Shown piece by piece: positions 4,927 to 12,665 of a DNA stretch of 19,479 bases. The DNA comes from Acholeplasma sp. CAG:878. GTDB lineage: Bacteria; Bacillota_I; Bacilli_A; RF39; UBA660. The notes below the pieces were generated by a model. The model worked only from the letters and a program-made list of their open reading frames with translations, had not been told where the DNA came from and did no database searches. The stretch is taken from positions 1-19,479 of the forward strand of contig HF989904.1 of the NCBI GenBank assembly GCA_000432255.1, read 5' to 3'. A program made the translations under genes and the position numbers. Numbering within the stretch: the stretch's first letter is position 1; each line of letters opens with the position of its first letter.

Positions 4927-7404
4927 ATGAGTTTTATAAAAAGAATAGTTGCTAAACGTGCTTTGAAAAGAAAAATTAAAAATGAATTATGTGATAGTTT
5001 CATTAAGCAAATCGATATTGCAATAAAAGATATTGATAACTTGTTTTTAGATGAACAAAATTTTTTGGAGTTAAATAAAGAGGTTGAATGGAAAAATAAA
5101 AATTGGGCATTAATTATGTCACTAGAACAAAAAAATATAAAAGAACTAAAGAAAACGACTAATTATAAACGACTTTTAAATAATATTGAAATTTTAAAAA
5201 ATAATATTGAAACATTAAAAAAACAAATAATTATACATAATAACAAAGTTGCTAAAAATAAAATCGAAAATGCTTATGAATTAATAGGAGATGTAGAAGG
5301 AGTAAAATTAGATGAACAACAAATGACTTGTATTGTAAAAGAATTTTACAACCATCTTGTTATTGCAGGTGCTGGAGCAGGAAAAACAACCACTATAATA
5401 GGGAAAATAAAGTTCTTATTAAAATCTAAAAAGTGTAATCCAGAGGATATCTTGGTTTTATCTTTTACGAATGCATCAGCGAAAGAAATGAAAGAAAGAA
5501 TTACTAAAGAAACTGGATTTAATATAGAAGCATCAACATTTCATAAACTAGGGCTTAATATTATTACTAAAGTAGATGGAGTAATTCCTATAATAACAAA
5601 AATAGATTTATATAAATTTATAAGTGAACAATTATCTTTGAATATAAAAAATATAAAATATTTAGATATGTTGTGTTCATATTTATTGTACAATCGAATT
5701 CGATTTAAATCAGAATTTGAATTTACGACCAGTGAAGAATATGAAGAATATTTGCAGTCAAATCCACCAATTACTATCAACAATGAGACTGTAAAAAGCT
5801 ATGGTGAATTGGATATTGCTAATTTTTTAACTAAAAACGGAATATCATATATTTATGAAAAATCATATAAAATAGATACGCGAACAAGTGAATATGGACA
5901 GTATTATCCAGATTTTTATTTGCAAGATTATGATATTTATATTGAATATTTTGGTATAGATAAAAATGGTAATGTTCCTTCATACTTTAAAAGTAAAAAT
6001 GGATTTGATGCAAAAGAAGAATATAATAAGTCTATGGAATGGAAAAGGAATGTACATAAAGAAAACGAAACAACATTAGTAGAGTGTTATGCTTATGAAA
6101 AATTTGATGGTATTTTACTTGAAAACTTAAGAAAAAAATTAATTGAATGTAAAGTTGAATTAAAACCAAAACCTACAGAAGAGTTATGGAAACAAATATC
6201 AAATGAAAACAATCATATGCTTGACGGAATTATTGAATTATTTGAAACTATTATTAATTTAATGAAAAGTAATAATTATACAATTTCTATGTTGCGTGAA
6301 CTAAATGCAATAGGAAGTGATTTTCAATCAAATGATTTAATTATTTCACTTATTGAACCAATATATAATGCATATAATTCCAAATTAAATTCCAATAATG
6401 AAATTGATTTTAACGACATGATTAATATTGCTAATGAATATGTTATCGAAGAAAAATTTGTTAGTAATTATAAATATGTTATTGTTGATGAATATCAAGA
6501 TATTTCTAAAACAAGATTTTTACTGTTAAACAATATGAGAAAATCTAATAATTATAATTTATTTTGTGTAGGTGATGATTGGCAAAGTATTTATCGTTTT
6601 GCTGGCAGTGACATAGGATATATTTTAAATTTTGAACGCTATTGGGGTCTTAGTGAAATTAGTAAGATAGAAACAACTTATCGATTTAGTCAAAGTTTAA
6701 TCAATATTAGTAGTAACTTTATAATGCAAAACCCCTGTCAAATAAAAAAGAATATTAGAGGAAATAATAATATTAATAGTTTTCCTTTGGGAGAAATAAA
6801 TGGTTTTAATGATGAATTTGCTATTACATTTATGCTTAAGAAATTTGATGATTTACCTATTAATAGTAGTGTATTTCTAATAGGAAGATATTCATTTGAT
6901 ATAAAATTATTAGATAATAATATTTTTATTAAGTATTACTATAATAACATTAACAAAATGATTGATGTAAAATATAATAATAGACCTGATTTAAAAATAT
7001 CATTTCTTACTGTACATAAGTCAAAAGGACTACAAGCTGATTATGTATTTATTATAAATAATAAAAATTCAAAAGTTGGTTTTCCAAGTAAAATTCAAGA
7101 TGCACCAATTTTAGAACTTTTACTTGATAATTATGATAATTTTCCATATTCAGAAGAAAGAAGACTTTTCTATGTTGCCCTAACAAGAGCAAAGAAAAAA
7201 GTTTTTATTGTTACTGTTAAAAATCAAGAATCGATGTTTGCTTTAGAATTAAAAAATGATTATCAATCAGAAATCAAGCGGGAAAGATATGAATGTCCAA
7301 AGTGTGGTGGTAAATTATATAAGAAAAAAGGAAAATATGGTGAATTTATAGGATGTTCAAATTATAGTGTTACAGGATGTGATTACAAAAGAAAAATCGG
7401 ATAG
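4927..7404 (+). CDS. UvrD/helicase IV-type superfamily 1 helicase with embedded nuclease-like domain and zinc ribbon
   Basis: The 825-aa product is an ATP-driven DNA helicase. A Lys-rich coiled-coil-like N-terminus (about 1-115) precedes the helicase motifs: LDEQQ (128-132), Walker A GAGAGKTT (148-155), DEYQD (521-525), GDDWQSIYRFAGSD (549-562), TYRFSQSL (584-591), TVHKSKGLQADYV (695-707) and FYVALTRAK (748-756). Between the first motifs and DEYQD is a PD-(D/E)XK-like insert: E294, YPDFY with D329, and IYIEYFG with E340. The usual Lys two residues after the Glu is a Phe, so nuclease activity is uncertain. The C-terminus is a topoisomerase-type zinc ribbon (C790, C793, C810, C818). The architecture resembles helicase IV (HelD) relatives, suggesting repair or restart of damaged DNA; a role in defence is possible but no partner gene is present. 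It is monocistronic; ATG 4927 follows TTAGGAG. Confidence 0.9.
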   Translation: MSFIKRIVAKRALKRKIKNELCDSFIKQIDIAIKDIDNLFLDEQNFLELNKEVEWKNKNWALIMSLEQKNIKELKKTTNYKRLLNNIEILKNNIETLKKQIIIHNNKVAKNKIENAYELIGDVEGVKLDEQQMTCIVKEFYNHLVIAGAGAGKTTTIIGKIKFLLKSKKCNPEDILVLSFTNASAKEMKERITKETGFNIEASTFHKLGLNIITKVDGVIPIITKIDLYKFISEQLSLNIKNIKYLDMLCSYLLYNRIRFKSEFEFTTSEEYEEYLQSNPPITINNETVKSYGELDIANFLTKNGISYIYEKSYKIDTRTSEYGQYYPDFYLQDYDIYIEYFGIDKNGNVPSYFKSKNGFDAKEEYNKSMEWKRNVHKENETTLVECYAYEKFDGILLENLRKKLIECKVELKPKPTEELWKQISNENNHMLDGIIELFETIINLMKSNNYTISMLRELNAIGSDFQSNDLIISLIEPIYNAYNSKLNSNNEIDFNDMINIANEYVIEEKFVSNYKYVIVDEYQDISKTRFLLLNNMRKSNNYNLFCVGDDWQSIYRFAGSDIGYILNFERYWGLSEISKIETTYRFSQSLINISSNFIMQNPCQIKKNIRGNNNINSFPLGEINGFNDEFAITFMLKKFDDLPINSSVFLIGRYSFDIKLLDNNIFIKYYYNNINKMIDVKYNNRPDLKISFLTVHKSKGLQADYVFIINNKNSKVGFPSKIQDAPILELLLDNYDNFPYSEERRLFYVALTRAKKKVFIVTVKNQESMFALELKNDYQSEIKRERYECPKCGGKLYKKKGKYGEFIGCSNYSVTGCDYKRKIG

Positions 7405-7420
7405 TTTTATTCAATTTTTT

Positions 7421-7448
7421 TTGAAAATTGTATAAATCATGATATAAT
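7421..7448 (+). promoter_or_regulatory. Sigma-A promoter of tmk-yerB
   Basis: TTGAAA (7421-7426), a 16-bp spacer and TATAAT (7443-7448) extended by TG at 7440-7441. This is the best -35/-10 pair in the window. The leader before ATG 7500 is about 45 nt, longer than for most genes here. Confidence 0.8.
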
Positions 7449-7499
7449 ATTATTTAGTTGGGTTATTATTTTTGATAATTCATAATTTGGAGGTTTATA

Positions 7500-8201
7500 A
7501 TGATAGGTAAGTTGATTGTTGTTGAAGGAACTGATTGTTCTGGAAAAGAAACACAAACAGAATTATTAATAAAAAAACTTAATGAACAAGGAATTAAGAC
7601 AGTACGATATAGTTGTCCCTTTTATGCCACACCGACAGGAAAAATTATTGCTGGTCCATATTTAGGAAAAGAATCAGTTTGTAATGGTTGGTTTCCTGAA
7701 ACGGCAGTTAATGTTCCAGCTAAAGTAGCGTCTTTATATTATGCGGCTGATAGAAAATACAACATCGGAAAAGTAATAGAAGCGCTAAATAGTGGGGTAA
7801 ATGTTATTTTAGATAGATATGTTTATTCAAATATGGCTCATCAAGGTGGTAAAATGGAAACTTGTAGTGAGCGTGATAATATGTTTACTTGGTTAGAAAA
7901 ATTAGAATTTGAATTATTAGGATTACCAATCCCTGATGTAAGAATATTTTTGCATATGCCATACCTTCAATCATTGGAACTTAAAGCTTTAAGAAGTGAA
8001 AAATTAGATGAACTTGAAAGAAGTAAAGAGCATCTTTTGAAAGCAGAACAAACATATTTTGAATTAGTGAGAAGATATGATTTTAAAACGTTTGAATGTG
8101 TTTGCGAAAATAGAATAAAAACAATTGAAGAAATAAATCAGGAATTATATGATTATGTATTGAATACTTTAGTTAAAGAAGATAAAAATTATATGGAATA
8201 A
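7500..8201 (+). CDS. tmk: Thymidylate kinase (dTMP kinase)
   Basis: The 233-aa product phosphorylates dTMP to dTDP with ATP. The P-loop GTDCSGKETQ is at residues 10-19, the Asp-Arg-Tyr motif (DRY, 105-107) follows VILD, and LYYAADR (79-85) matches the region contacting dTMP. The C-terminal helix-rich part (about 165-200) is the lid region. It is slightly longer than typical bacterial Tmk (about 205-215 aa). The start follows TTGGAGGT. It is the first gene of a two-gene unit with yerB and acts downstream of the ThyX and dCMP deaminase encoded elsewhere in the window. Another deoxynucleoside monophosphate kinase of the same fold cannot be excluded. Confidence 0.9.
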   Translation: MIGKLIVVEGTDCSGKETQTELLIKKLNEQGIKTVRYSCPFYATPTGKIIAGPYLGKESVCNGWFPETAVNVPAKVASLYYAADRKYNIGKVIEALNSGVNVILDRYVYSNMAHQGGKMETCSERDNMFTWLEKLEFELLGLPIPDVRIFLHMPYLQSLELKALRSEKLDELERSKEHLLKAEQTYFELVRRYDFKTFECVCENRIKTIEEINQELYDYVLNTLVKEDKNYME

Positions 8202-8210
8202 GGAGTTATT

Positions 8211-9245
8211 ATGAGTAAGTTTAACTGGAAAAATATATTTATTACAATTTTGTTTATTGGTTTAGCCATATTTGGAGTTAGTGTTTTAACCTCTGAAAAT
8301 AAGGTTAGTGAACCTAAAGAAGAGGAAAATAAACCAGAACCAATTGTAGAAGAAAAAAAATTAAAAATTATTGATGAGGATTCTAAGACAAGACCAATTG
8401 CGATTATGATAAATAATCATCATTCAGCATGGCCACAATCAGGATTACAAGATGCATATTTAGTTTATGAAATAGTAGCAGAAGGTGGAATTACAAGAAT
8501 GCTTGCAATCTATAAAGATGCTACTACAGAAAAAATTGGTTCAATTAGAAGTTCTAGACATTATTATTTGGATTATGCTTTAGAAAATGATGCAATTTAT
8601 GTTCATTTTGGATGGAGTCCACAAGCTCAGCAAGATATAAAAACTTTAGGAATTAATAATATAAATGGAATGGCTGATGCTGGATTTTGGCGAGATAAAA
8701 ATTTAAAAAGAGCAAGTGAGCATACTGCATTTACTAGTATTGAAAAACTAAATGAAGTAATTAAGAAAAAAGGTTATCGAGATGAAAGTAGTAGAGATAC
8801 ATTATTAGATTATAGTATTGATGAAATTGACCTATCTACTATGGAAGGTGCGATTAAAGCTGATGATATCACTATTAAATATTCAACATATCATACAACT
8901 TCATATAAATACGATTCTAAAAATAAAGTTTATTTAAGAAGTATGAGTGGTAAAGAAAATATTGATTTAGTAACTGGAAAGCAATATACAGTTAAAAATA
9001 TCATAACTTATAAATTGAAAAATTATAGTTTAGGTGATGCTAAAGGTAGACAAGAACTAGAAAATATTGGAAAAGGTGAAGGATATTATATAACTGATGG
9101 TTATGCAGTACCAATTACTTGGGAAAAAACAAGTCGTTCAGCTCAAACTGTTTATCGTTATAAGAATGGTAAGGAAATAAAAGTAAATGATGGCAACACA
9201 TATATTCAAATCCAACCAATTAATCAAAAATTAGATATAAAATAG
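8211..9245 (+). CDS. yerB: YerB-like DUF3048 membrane-anchored protein
   Basis: The 344-aa product begins with a short basic stretch and one membrane segment (about 8-26), then a charged Glu/Lys/Pro linker (about 29-58). The DUF3048 domain starts with RPIAIMINN (61-69) and includes LVYEIVAEGGITRMLAIY and IGSIRSSRHYYLDYA; the DUF3048 C-terminal part follows from about residue 205. B. subtilis YerB is a lipoprotein of unknown function; here no lipobox cysteine follows the membrane segment, so the protein is probably held by an uncleaved anchor and faces outward. It starts 9 nt after tmk with AAGGAG, so the two share a transcript, although no functional link is known. Confidence 0.9.
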   Translation: MSKFNWKNIFITILFIGLAIFGVSVLTSENKVSEPKEEENKPEPIVEEKKLKIIDEDSKTRPIAIMINNHHSAWPQSGLQDAYLVYEIVAEGGITRMLAIYKDATTEKIGSIRSSRHYYLDYALENDAIYVHFGWSPQAQQDIKTLGINNINGMADAGFWRDKNLKRASEHTAFTSIEKLNEVIKKKGYRDESSRDTLLDYSIDEIDLSTMEGAIKADDITIKYSTYHTTSYKYDSKNKVYLRSMSGKENIDLVTGKQYTVKNIITYKLKNYSLGDAKGRQELENIGKGEGYYITDGYAVPITWEKTSRSAQTVYRYKNGKEIKVNDGNTYIQIQPINQKLDIK

Positions 9246-9278
9246 ATTATATGTTTAGTAGTTTTTAAAATTTAATTA

Positions 9279-9284
9279 TATAAT
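9279..9284 (+). promoter_or_regulatory. Possible -10 element of the HD gene at 9309
   Basis: TATAAT at 9279-9284, 25 nt before the start codon; no good -35 is seen. The ribosome-binding site GAGGTGAG follows at about 9298. Confidence 0.4.
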
Positions 9285-9308
9285 ATTTTAGAATATTGAG
9301 GTGAGTTA

Positions 9309-9806
9309 ATGCAAATAGATGATGAAGAGTACCTGAAAATAGTTTCAGATATCCTAAATGATTCTAGATTTTTAAATTTAAAATCTTTTGTTCATCATGG
9401 AGTTAATAGATATGAACACTCCTTAAAAGTGTCATACAAAGCATATAAGTATGCTAAAGCTAAAAAACTTGATTACATAGCTGTTGCAAGAGGTGGATTA
9501 TTGCATGATTTCTTCGAAAACTCTAGTAATGCAAAAGCAAAAGAAAGATTTTTTAAAACCTTTACTCATTCGAAAATTGCTTTAGAAAATGCTAGTCAAA
9601 AGTTTAATATAAATGCTTTAGAAGCTGATATCATTGTAAGTCATATGTTTCCAATTAATAGTATAATACCAAAACATAAAGAAAGTTGGTTAGTTAGTTT
9701 AGTTGATAAAAAAATTGGCTTATGTGAGTGGGGAGCTAAGTTTAAGTATCAAGCTTGTTATTTGTCGAATTTTATAGTACTTTTACTATTTAATTCAATA
9801 AAATAG
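9309..9806 (+). CDS. Small HD-domain phosphohydrolase
   Basis: The 165-aa product has the HD signature as H37 (RYEHSLKVS), H66-D67 (GLLHDFF), H87, H112 (SHMFPI) and D133 (LVSLVDKK). It consists of the HD domain alone and differs from the other HD protein of the window (2746-3321) in motif spacing and flanking sequence. Hydrolysis of a phosphate ester is expected from the family; the substrate is unknown. The C-terminus ends in a hydrophobic stretch (about 150-165). It appears to be transcribed on its own and ends 20 nt before tRNA-Arg, with only a weak hairpin between, so read-through into the tRNA is possible. Confidence 0.8.
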   Translation: MQIDDEEYLKIVSDILNDSRFLNLKSFVHHGVNRYEHSLKVSYKAYKYAKAKKLDYIAVARGGLLHDFFENSSNAKAKERFFKTFTHSKIALENASQKFNINALEADIIVSHMFPINSIIPKHKESWLVSLVDKKIGLCEWGAKFKYQACYLSNFIVLLLFNSIK

Positions 9807-9826
9807 ATTACAATAGTAATCTTTGT

Positions 9827-9903
9827 GTCTTCGTAGCTCAGTAGGATAGAGCAATCGCCTCCTAAGCGGTAGGTCGTGGGTTCGATTCCCTCCGAAGACG
9901 CCA
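9827..9903 (+). tRNA. tRNA-Arg, anticodon CCT
   Basis: A complete 77-nt cloverleaf with encoded CCA: acceptor GTCTTCG/CGAAGAC, discriminator G, anticodon stem ATCGC/GCGGT around loop CTCCTAA, and T-arm GTGGG/TTCGATT/CCCTC. The anticodon CCT reads AGG. It lies 20 nt after the HD gene. Confidence 0.95.
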
Positions 9904-9913
9904 GATTGTTATT

Positions 9914-9947
9914 AAAGACTTAAAATCTTTTAGGTTTTAAGTCTTTT
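9914..9947 (+). terminator. Hairpin terminator after tRNA-Arg
   Basis: A perfect 12-bp stem (9914-9925 with 9935-9946) and 9-nt loop. The T run is short (9944-9947), so termination strength is uncertain. Confidence 0.65.
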
Positions 9948-9948
9948 A

Positions 9949-9957
9949 TGATATAAT
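9949..9957 (+). promoter_or_regulatory. Extended -10 promoter element of the gene at 9980
   Basis: TGATATAAT (TATAAT at 9952-9957), in nearly the same sequence context as the element before tRNA-Thr(CGT). The leader is about 16 nt and holds GAGGTG. Confidence 0.6.
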
Positions 9958-9979
9958 TATATATAAATGAGGTGTTCTT

Positions 9980-10474
9980 ATGGAAAAAATAACAGAAGAA
10001 TATGTTGTTGATAGAGTTATAAATTTTATGGAAAACAAGGAAAATGGTAATTGGCACCATGAGAAAACAGTTAAAACAGATTTACATAAACATGGGGTTG
10101 ATATTAAATTAATTGGTGGTAAAAGAAATAGTGAATATTTTTTTATTGAATGTAAAGGAAAATCTTATTCAAAATCTTCAGAGACAATTAATAAAGAGTG
10201 TTGGCTTAATGCTTTAGGTCAATTAATTACAAGAATGGATGTAAAAAGATATTCTATTTCAAAGAAAGATGGAGTAATCTCAAGTATAAATCATGCTTAT
10301 AAGTATGGTCTAGGTTTATATTGGAAATCTGCTCAAGTTGCACTAAGAAGAATTCCAAAAGAGATTGCAGAAGTTTTGTGTTTACATATATTTTCTATTA
10401 ACGATAATGGTGAAGTTAAATATTTTACCCCAAGTATGTTTGGAAAATATTATTTTGATGACAAATTTATTTAG
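9980..10474 (+). CDS. Stand-alone PD-(D/E)XK nuclease-fold protein, function unknown
   Basis: The 164-aa product has a candidate restriction-endonuclease-like core: GVDIKLIGG with D41, then a hydrophobic strand YFFIECKGK with E57 and K59, and a following helix with Q81 (ALGQLITRM). D...ExK preceded by helix residues such as E28 fits the PD-(D/E)XK superfamily, whose members cut or bind nucleic acids. The remainder (about 110-164) ends in IPKEIAEVLCLHIFSIN, a beta/alpha pattern also seen in Mrr- and YraN-unrelated nucleases. No methylase or helicase partner is adjacent. It has its own promoter and is flanked by two tRNA genes, a common location for accessory genes. A housekeeping function cannot be excluded. 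Confidence 0.55.
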   Translation: MEKITEEYVVDRVINFMENKENGNWHHEKTVKTDLHKHGVDIKLIGGKRNSEYFFIECKGKSYSKSSETINKECWLNALGQLITRMDVKRYSISKKDGVISSINHAYKYGLGLYWKSAQVALRRIPKEIAEVLCLHIFSINDNGEVKYFTPSMFGKYYFDDKFI

Positions 10475-10563
10475 CCATGATGTTTAAAAAAACTTTTGAC
10501 TTTTACAGAAACTGTCAAAAAATTTACATGTTTTAGAAAATAGTTTTATTTTTGTTTTTAATA

Positions 10564-10572
10564 TGTTATAAT
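10564..10572 (+). promoter_or_regulatory. Extended -10 promoter element of tRNA-Thr(GGT)
   Basis: TGTTATAAT (TATAAT at 10567-10572), 18 nt before the mature tRNA; no strong -35. Confidence 0.6.
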
Positions 10573-10590
10573 TTAAATGAAACTAATTTT

Positions 10591-10664
10591 GCTGGTATAG
10601 TTTAGTGGTAAAACAGCTCCTTGGTAAGGAGCAGCGGACAGTTCAATTCTGTCTTCCAGCACCA
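10591..10664 (+). tRNA. tRNA-Thr, anticodon GGT
   Basis: A 74-nt cloverleaf with encoded CCA: anticodon stem GCTCC/GGAGC around loop TTGGTAA, T-arm GACAG/TTCAATT/CTGTC, D-arm GTTT...AAAC. The anticodon GGT reads ACC and ACT. The acceptor stem GCTGGTA/TTCCAGC has one T-T mismatch at the sixth pair. Confidence 0.93.
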
Positions 10665-10675
10665 TGCGAAAAAAC

Positions 10676-10701
10676 AAAAGTCTTATAAAAAGGCTTTTTT
10701 T
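10676..10701 (+). terminator. Intrinsic terminator after tRNA-Thr(GGT)
   Basis: A 9-bp stem with G-T pair (10676-10684 with 10690-10698), a 5-nt loop and a T tract to 10701. Confidence 0.75.
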
Positions 10702-10720
10702 GATATGCTATATCAAAAAA
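10696..10720. repeat. Perfect 11-bp inverted repeat overlapping the terminator
   Basis: 10696-10706 pairs exactly with 10710-10720 around a GCT loop. The left arm uses the T tract of the terminator at 10676-10701, so the two hairpins exclude each other in RNA. It may add bidirectional termination; no gene reads leftward here. Confidence 0.6.
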
Positions 10721-10758
10721 CTCCTAAAAAAATAATTACTTATTTATATTTTATTATT

Positions 10759-10786
10759 TTGTAAATTTATTATATTGTGGTATAAT
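10759..10786 (+). promoter_or_regulatory. Promoter of the Nudix-glycosyltransferase unit
   Basis: TATAAT at 10781-10786 extended by TG at 10778-10779; TTGTAA at 10759-10764 is a weak -35 with a 16-bp spacer. The leader to ATG 10814 is about 21 nt with GAGGGAGA. Confidence 0.55.
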
Positions 10787-10813
10787 CATTTTAGTATTTG
10801 AGGGAGATATTTT

Positions 10814-11419
10814 ATGACAAGTAAAGAAATTTTAGAAAAAATTAAAAGTTTAACAAATCAAGAAAAAAGAAATATTTCATATGATGAGTTAATTGAAATA
10901 ATTAATAAATTAACGCCAAATGAAATTATCGAACTAAGTAATATTATTGGCTATCCAGTATTTACAAGATTATGCATGGGTGTTTTAAAGCATAAATTTG
11001 TTTTGTTACAAGATGGAGCTGCAGCAATTATTGTTAATGAAAATGGACAAATATTGCTTCAATCTAGGGCTGATAATGAACGATGGGGTTTACCTGGTGG
11101 ATGTCAAGAACTAGGAGAAAGATTTGAAGATACAGTTATTAGAGAAATAAAAGAAGAAACTAATCTTGATATAAAAGAAGAAAACTTAGAGCTAATTGCT
11201 ATAGTTTCTGGTAATAGTAGAAGAAATGAATATCCAAATGGTGATGTAGTTATTAATAATACAGCTCTATATTGTGTTAGAAATTATTCTGGCAATTTAA
11301 AATGGGATAGTGAATCAAAAAGCATGAAGTTTTTTGATTTGGATAATTTACCGACTAATCAAAATGACCCAGATTTAATAGAAATTTATAAAAAGTATTT
11401 AAAGGGAAAAACTTTATAA
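10814..11419 (+). CDS. Nudix hydrolase with N-terminal extension
   Basis: The 201-aa product has a Nudix box at residues 96-118: G96, E102, then REIKEET (110-116). The usual Gly near the end of the box is Asn117. The box binds metal and positions a nucleoside-diphosphate-linked substrate for hydrolysis. WGLPGG precedes it. The first 65 residues are a mostly helical extension unlike the Nudix fold, found also in Nudix proteins that I know only as NUDIX hydrolases of undefined substrate in Firmicutes. ATG 10814 follows GAGGGAGA. The glycosyltransferase gene begins 23 nt after its stop, so the two are probably cotranscribed; a joint role in nucleotide-sugar metabolism would be speculation. Confidence 0.9.
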   Translation: MTSKEILEKIKSLTNQEKRNISYDELIEIINKLTPNEIIELSNIIGYPVFTRLCMGVLKHKFVLLQDGAAAIIVNENGQILLQSRADNERWGLPGGCQELGERFEDTVIREIKEETNLDIKEENLELIAIVSGNSRRNEYPNGDVVINNTALYCVRNYSGNLKWDSESKSMKFFDLDNLPTNQNDPDLIEIYKKYLKGKTL

Positions 11420-11442
11420 TTCAAACGTGATAGGTGATTAAT

Positions 11443-12612
11443 TTGGAAAAAATAACAATAGGTTTATTTACTGATTCTTTTTATCCATTTACAGATGGCG
11501 TAGTAATGGTTGTCGATAATTATGCTAGAAGACTAGCAAAATATGCAAACGTAATAGTTTTCGCACCAAAGTATACTTTAAATGAATTTGATGATGACAC
11601 ACTACCTTATAAGGTAGTTAGATGTTATTCACTTAAAGTTCCTTTTATAGATTATTCTATACCTATTACGAAACTAGACAAGAAATTTCAAAAAGAACTT
11701 GATAAATATAAGCTAGATATAGTACACATACATTCTCCTTTTACTTTAGGAAATGCAGGTATTAAATATGCTAAACACAACCATGTTCCAAGTGTTATAA
11801 CTATACATTCTCAGTTTAAACAAGATTTTTTAAGGGCCGTCAAATCAGAAAAATTAGCAACTAAATTAAATGACAAAATAATAAAAGTGTTCAATAAGTG
11901 TGATGAGTGTTTTGCTGTCAATAGTGAAATAGCAAGGATATTTCATGATGAGTATGGTCTTAAAAAAATGCCAATAGTTATAAATAATGCAACTGAAATG
12001 ATAACATTAAAAGATGATAAAAAAGCTATAAATTATATCAACAAAAAACACAATATTAAAAAGAATGAAAAAGTATTTTTATTTGTTGGTAGAATTAATT
12101 TGTTAAAAAATATTTTATTTATTGCAGATTCTATAAAAGCAGTAAAAGAAAAAGAACCAAAATTAAAGTTTAAAATGTTATATGTTGGTTGTGGTCAAGA
12201 TGAAGAAAAATTAGAAAAACATATAATTAAACTAGGATTAGAAGATGATGTTATTTTATGTGGTAAAATAACGGATAGATATGAACTTGCATGTTATTAT
12301 AAAAGGGCAGATTTATTTTTATTTCCGTCATTTTATGATACTTCATCAATAGTTCAAGTTGAAGCTGCTTCACAAAATACTCCTACTATATTTATAAAAG
12401 GAACGGTTACAGCTTCTACAATATCTGATAATGTTAATGGTTTTATTTCTGAAAATACTGTTGGAGCATATTCTGATAAAATAATTGAAGTTATAAAAAA
12501 TAAGCATTTGTATGATAAAGTATCTAAAAATGCATATATTGATTTGTACAAAACTTGGGATGACTGTGTTACTAAAGTATATAATAGATATCTAGAATTG
12601 ATTAAAAAGTAA
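11443..12612 (+). CDS. Family 4 glycosyltransferase, diacylglycerol glucosyltransferase-like
   Basis: The 389-aa product has the GT-B fold of retaining family 4 enzymes. The acceptor side starts with IGLFTDSFYPFTDGV (6-20), the pattern of lipid glucosyltransferases such as those making monoglucosyl-diacylglycerol; IVHIHSPF and HSQFKQDF are in line with this. The donor domain has LFVGRINLLKN and FYDTSSIVQVEAAS, where the usual E-x7-E that holds the nucleotide sugar is D299-x7-E307. I chose TTG 11443, six nt after the AGGTG ribosome-binding sequence; the in-frame GTG 11434 overlaps that sequence. No membrane segment is present, so it would act as a peripheral enzyme at the inner face of the membrane. 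Acceptor is inferred; cell-wall or teichoic acid glycosylation is the alternative. Confidence 0.85.
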   Translation: MEKITIGLFTDSFYPFTDGVVMVVDNYARRLAKYANVIVFAPKYTLNEFDDDTLPYKVVRCYSLKVPFIDYSIPITKLDKKFQKELDKYKLDIVHIHSPFTLGNAGIKYAKHNHVPSVITIHSQFKQDFLRAVKSEKLATKLNDKIIKVFNKCDECFAVNSEIARIFHDEYGLKKMPIVINNATEMITLKDDKKAINYINKKHNIKKNEKVFLFVGRINLLKNILFIADSIKAVKEKEPKLKFKMLYVGCGQDEEKLEKHIIKLGLEDDVILCGKITDRYELACYYKRADLFLFPSFYDTSSIVQVEAASQNTPTIFIKGTVTASTISDNVNGFISENTVGAYSDKIIEVIKNKHLYDKVSKNAYIDLYKTWDDCVTKVYNRYLELIKK

Positions 12613-12615
12613 ATT

Positions 12616-12639
12616 AAGAGTTGCCGAAAACTCTTTTTT
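12616..12639 (+). terminator. Intrinsic terminator after the glycosyltransferase
   Basis: A 7-bp stem (12616-12622 with 12629-12635), 6-nt loop and T6 at 12634-12639. Confidence 0.75.
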
Positions 12640-12649
12640 CATATATAAT
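12621..12649 (+). promoter_or_regulatory. Promoter of the ABC-F gene, overlapping the terminator
   Basis: TATAAT at 12644-12649 and TTGCCG at 12621-12626, 17 bp apart. The -35 lies inside the upstream terminator hairpin. The predicted leader is only about 10 nt. Confidence 0.5.
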
Positions 12650-12665
12650 TGTTAAAGGTGATTTT

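Noticed and set aside
7412..7430. CAATTTT/AAAATTG hairpin as terminator of the helicase gene
   Set aside because: No T run follows and it overlaps the -35 of the tmk promoter; A/T pairing of this kind is expected by chance here.
10493..10526. TTTTGAC/GTCAAAA inverted repeat after the PD-(D/E)XK gene as a terminator
   Set aside because: The loop is long and the downstream side is A-rich rather than T-rich on the coding strand; left unassigned.
4704..10665. Direct repeat TTCCAGCACCAT at 4704 and 10654 as possible attachment sites of an island
   Set aside because: Both copies are simply the 3' ends of two tRNA-Thr genes; the genes between include housekeeping tmk and yerB, and no integrase is present.
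12621..12665. Longer ABC-F start at TTG 12621
   Set aside because: This stretch contains the terminator T tract and the TATAAT promoter; ATG 12666 has the ribosome-binding site and begins the ABC domain.
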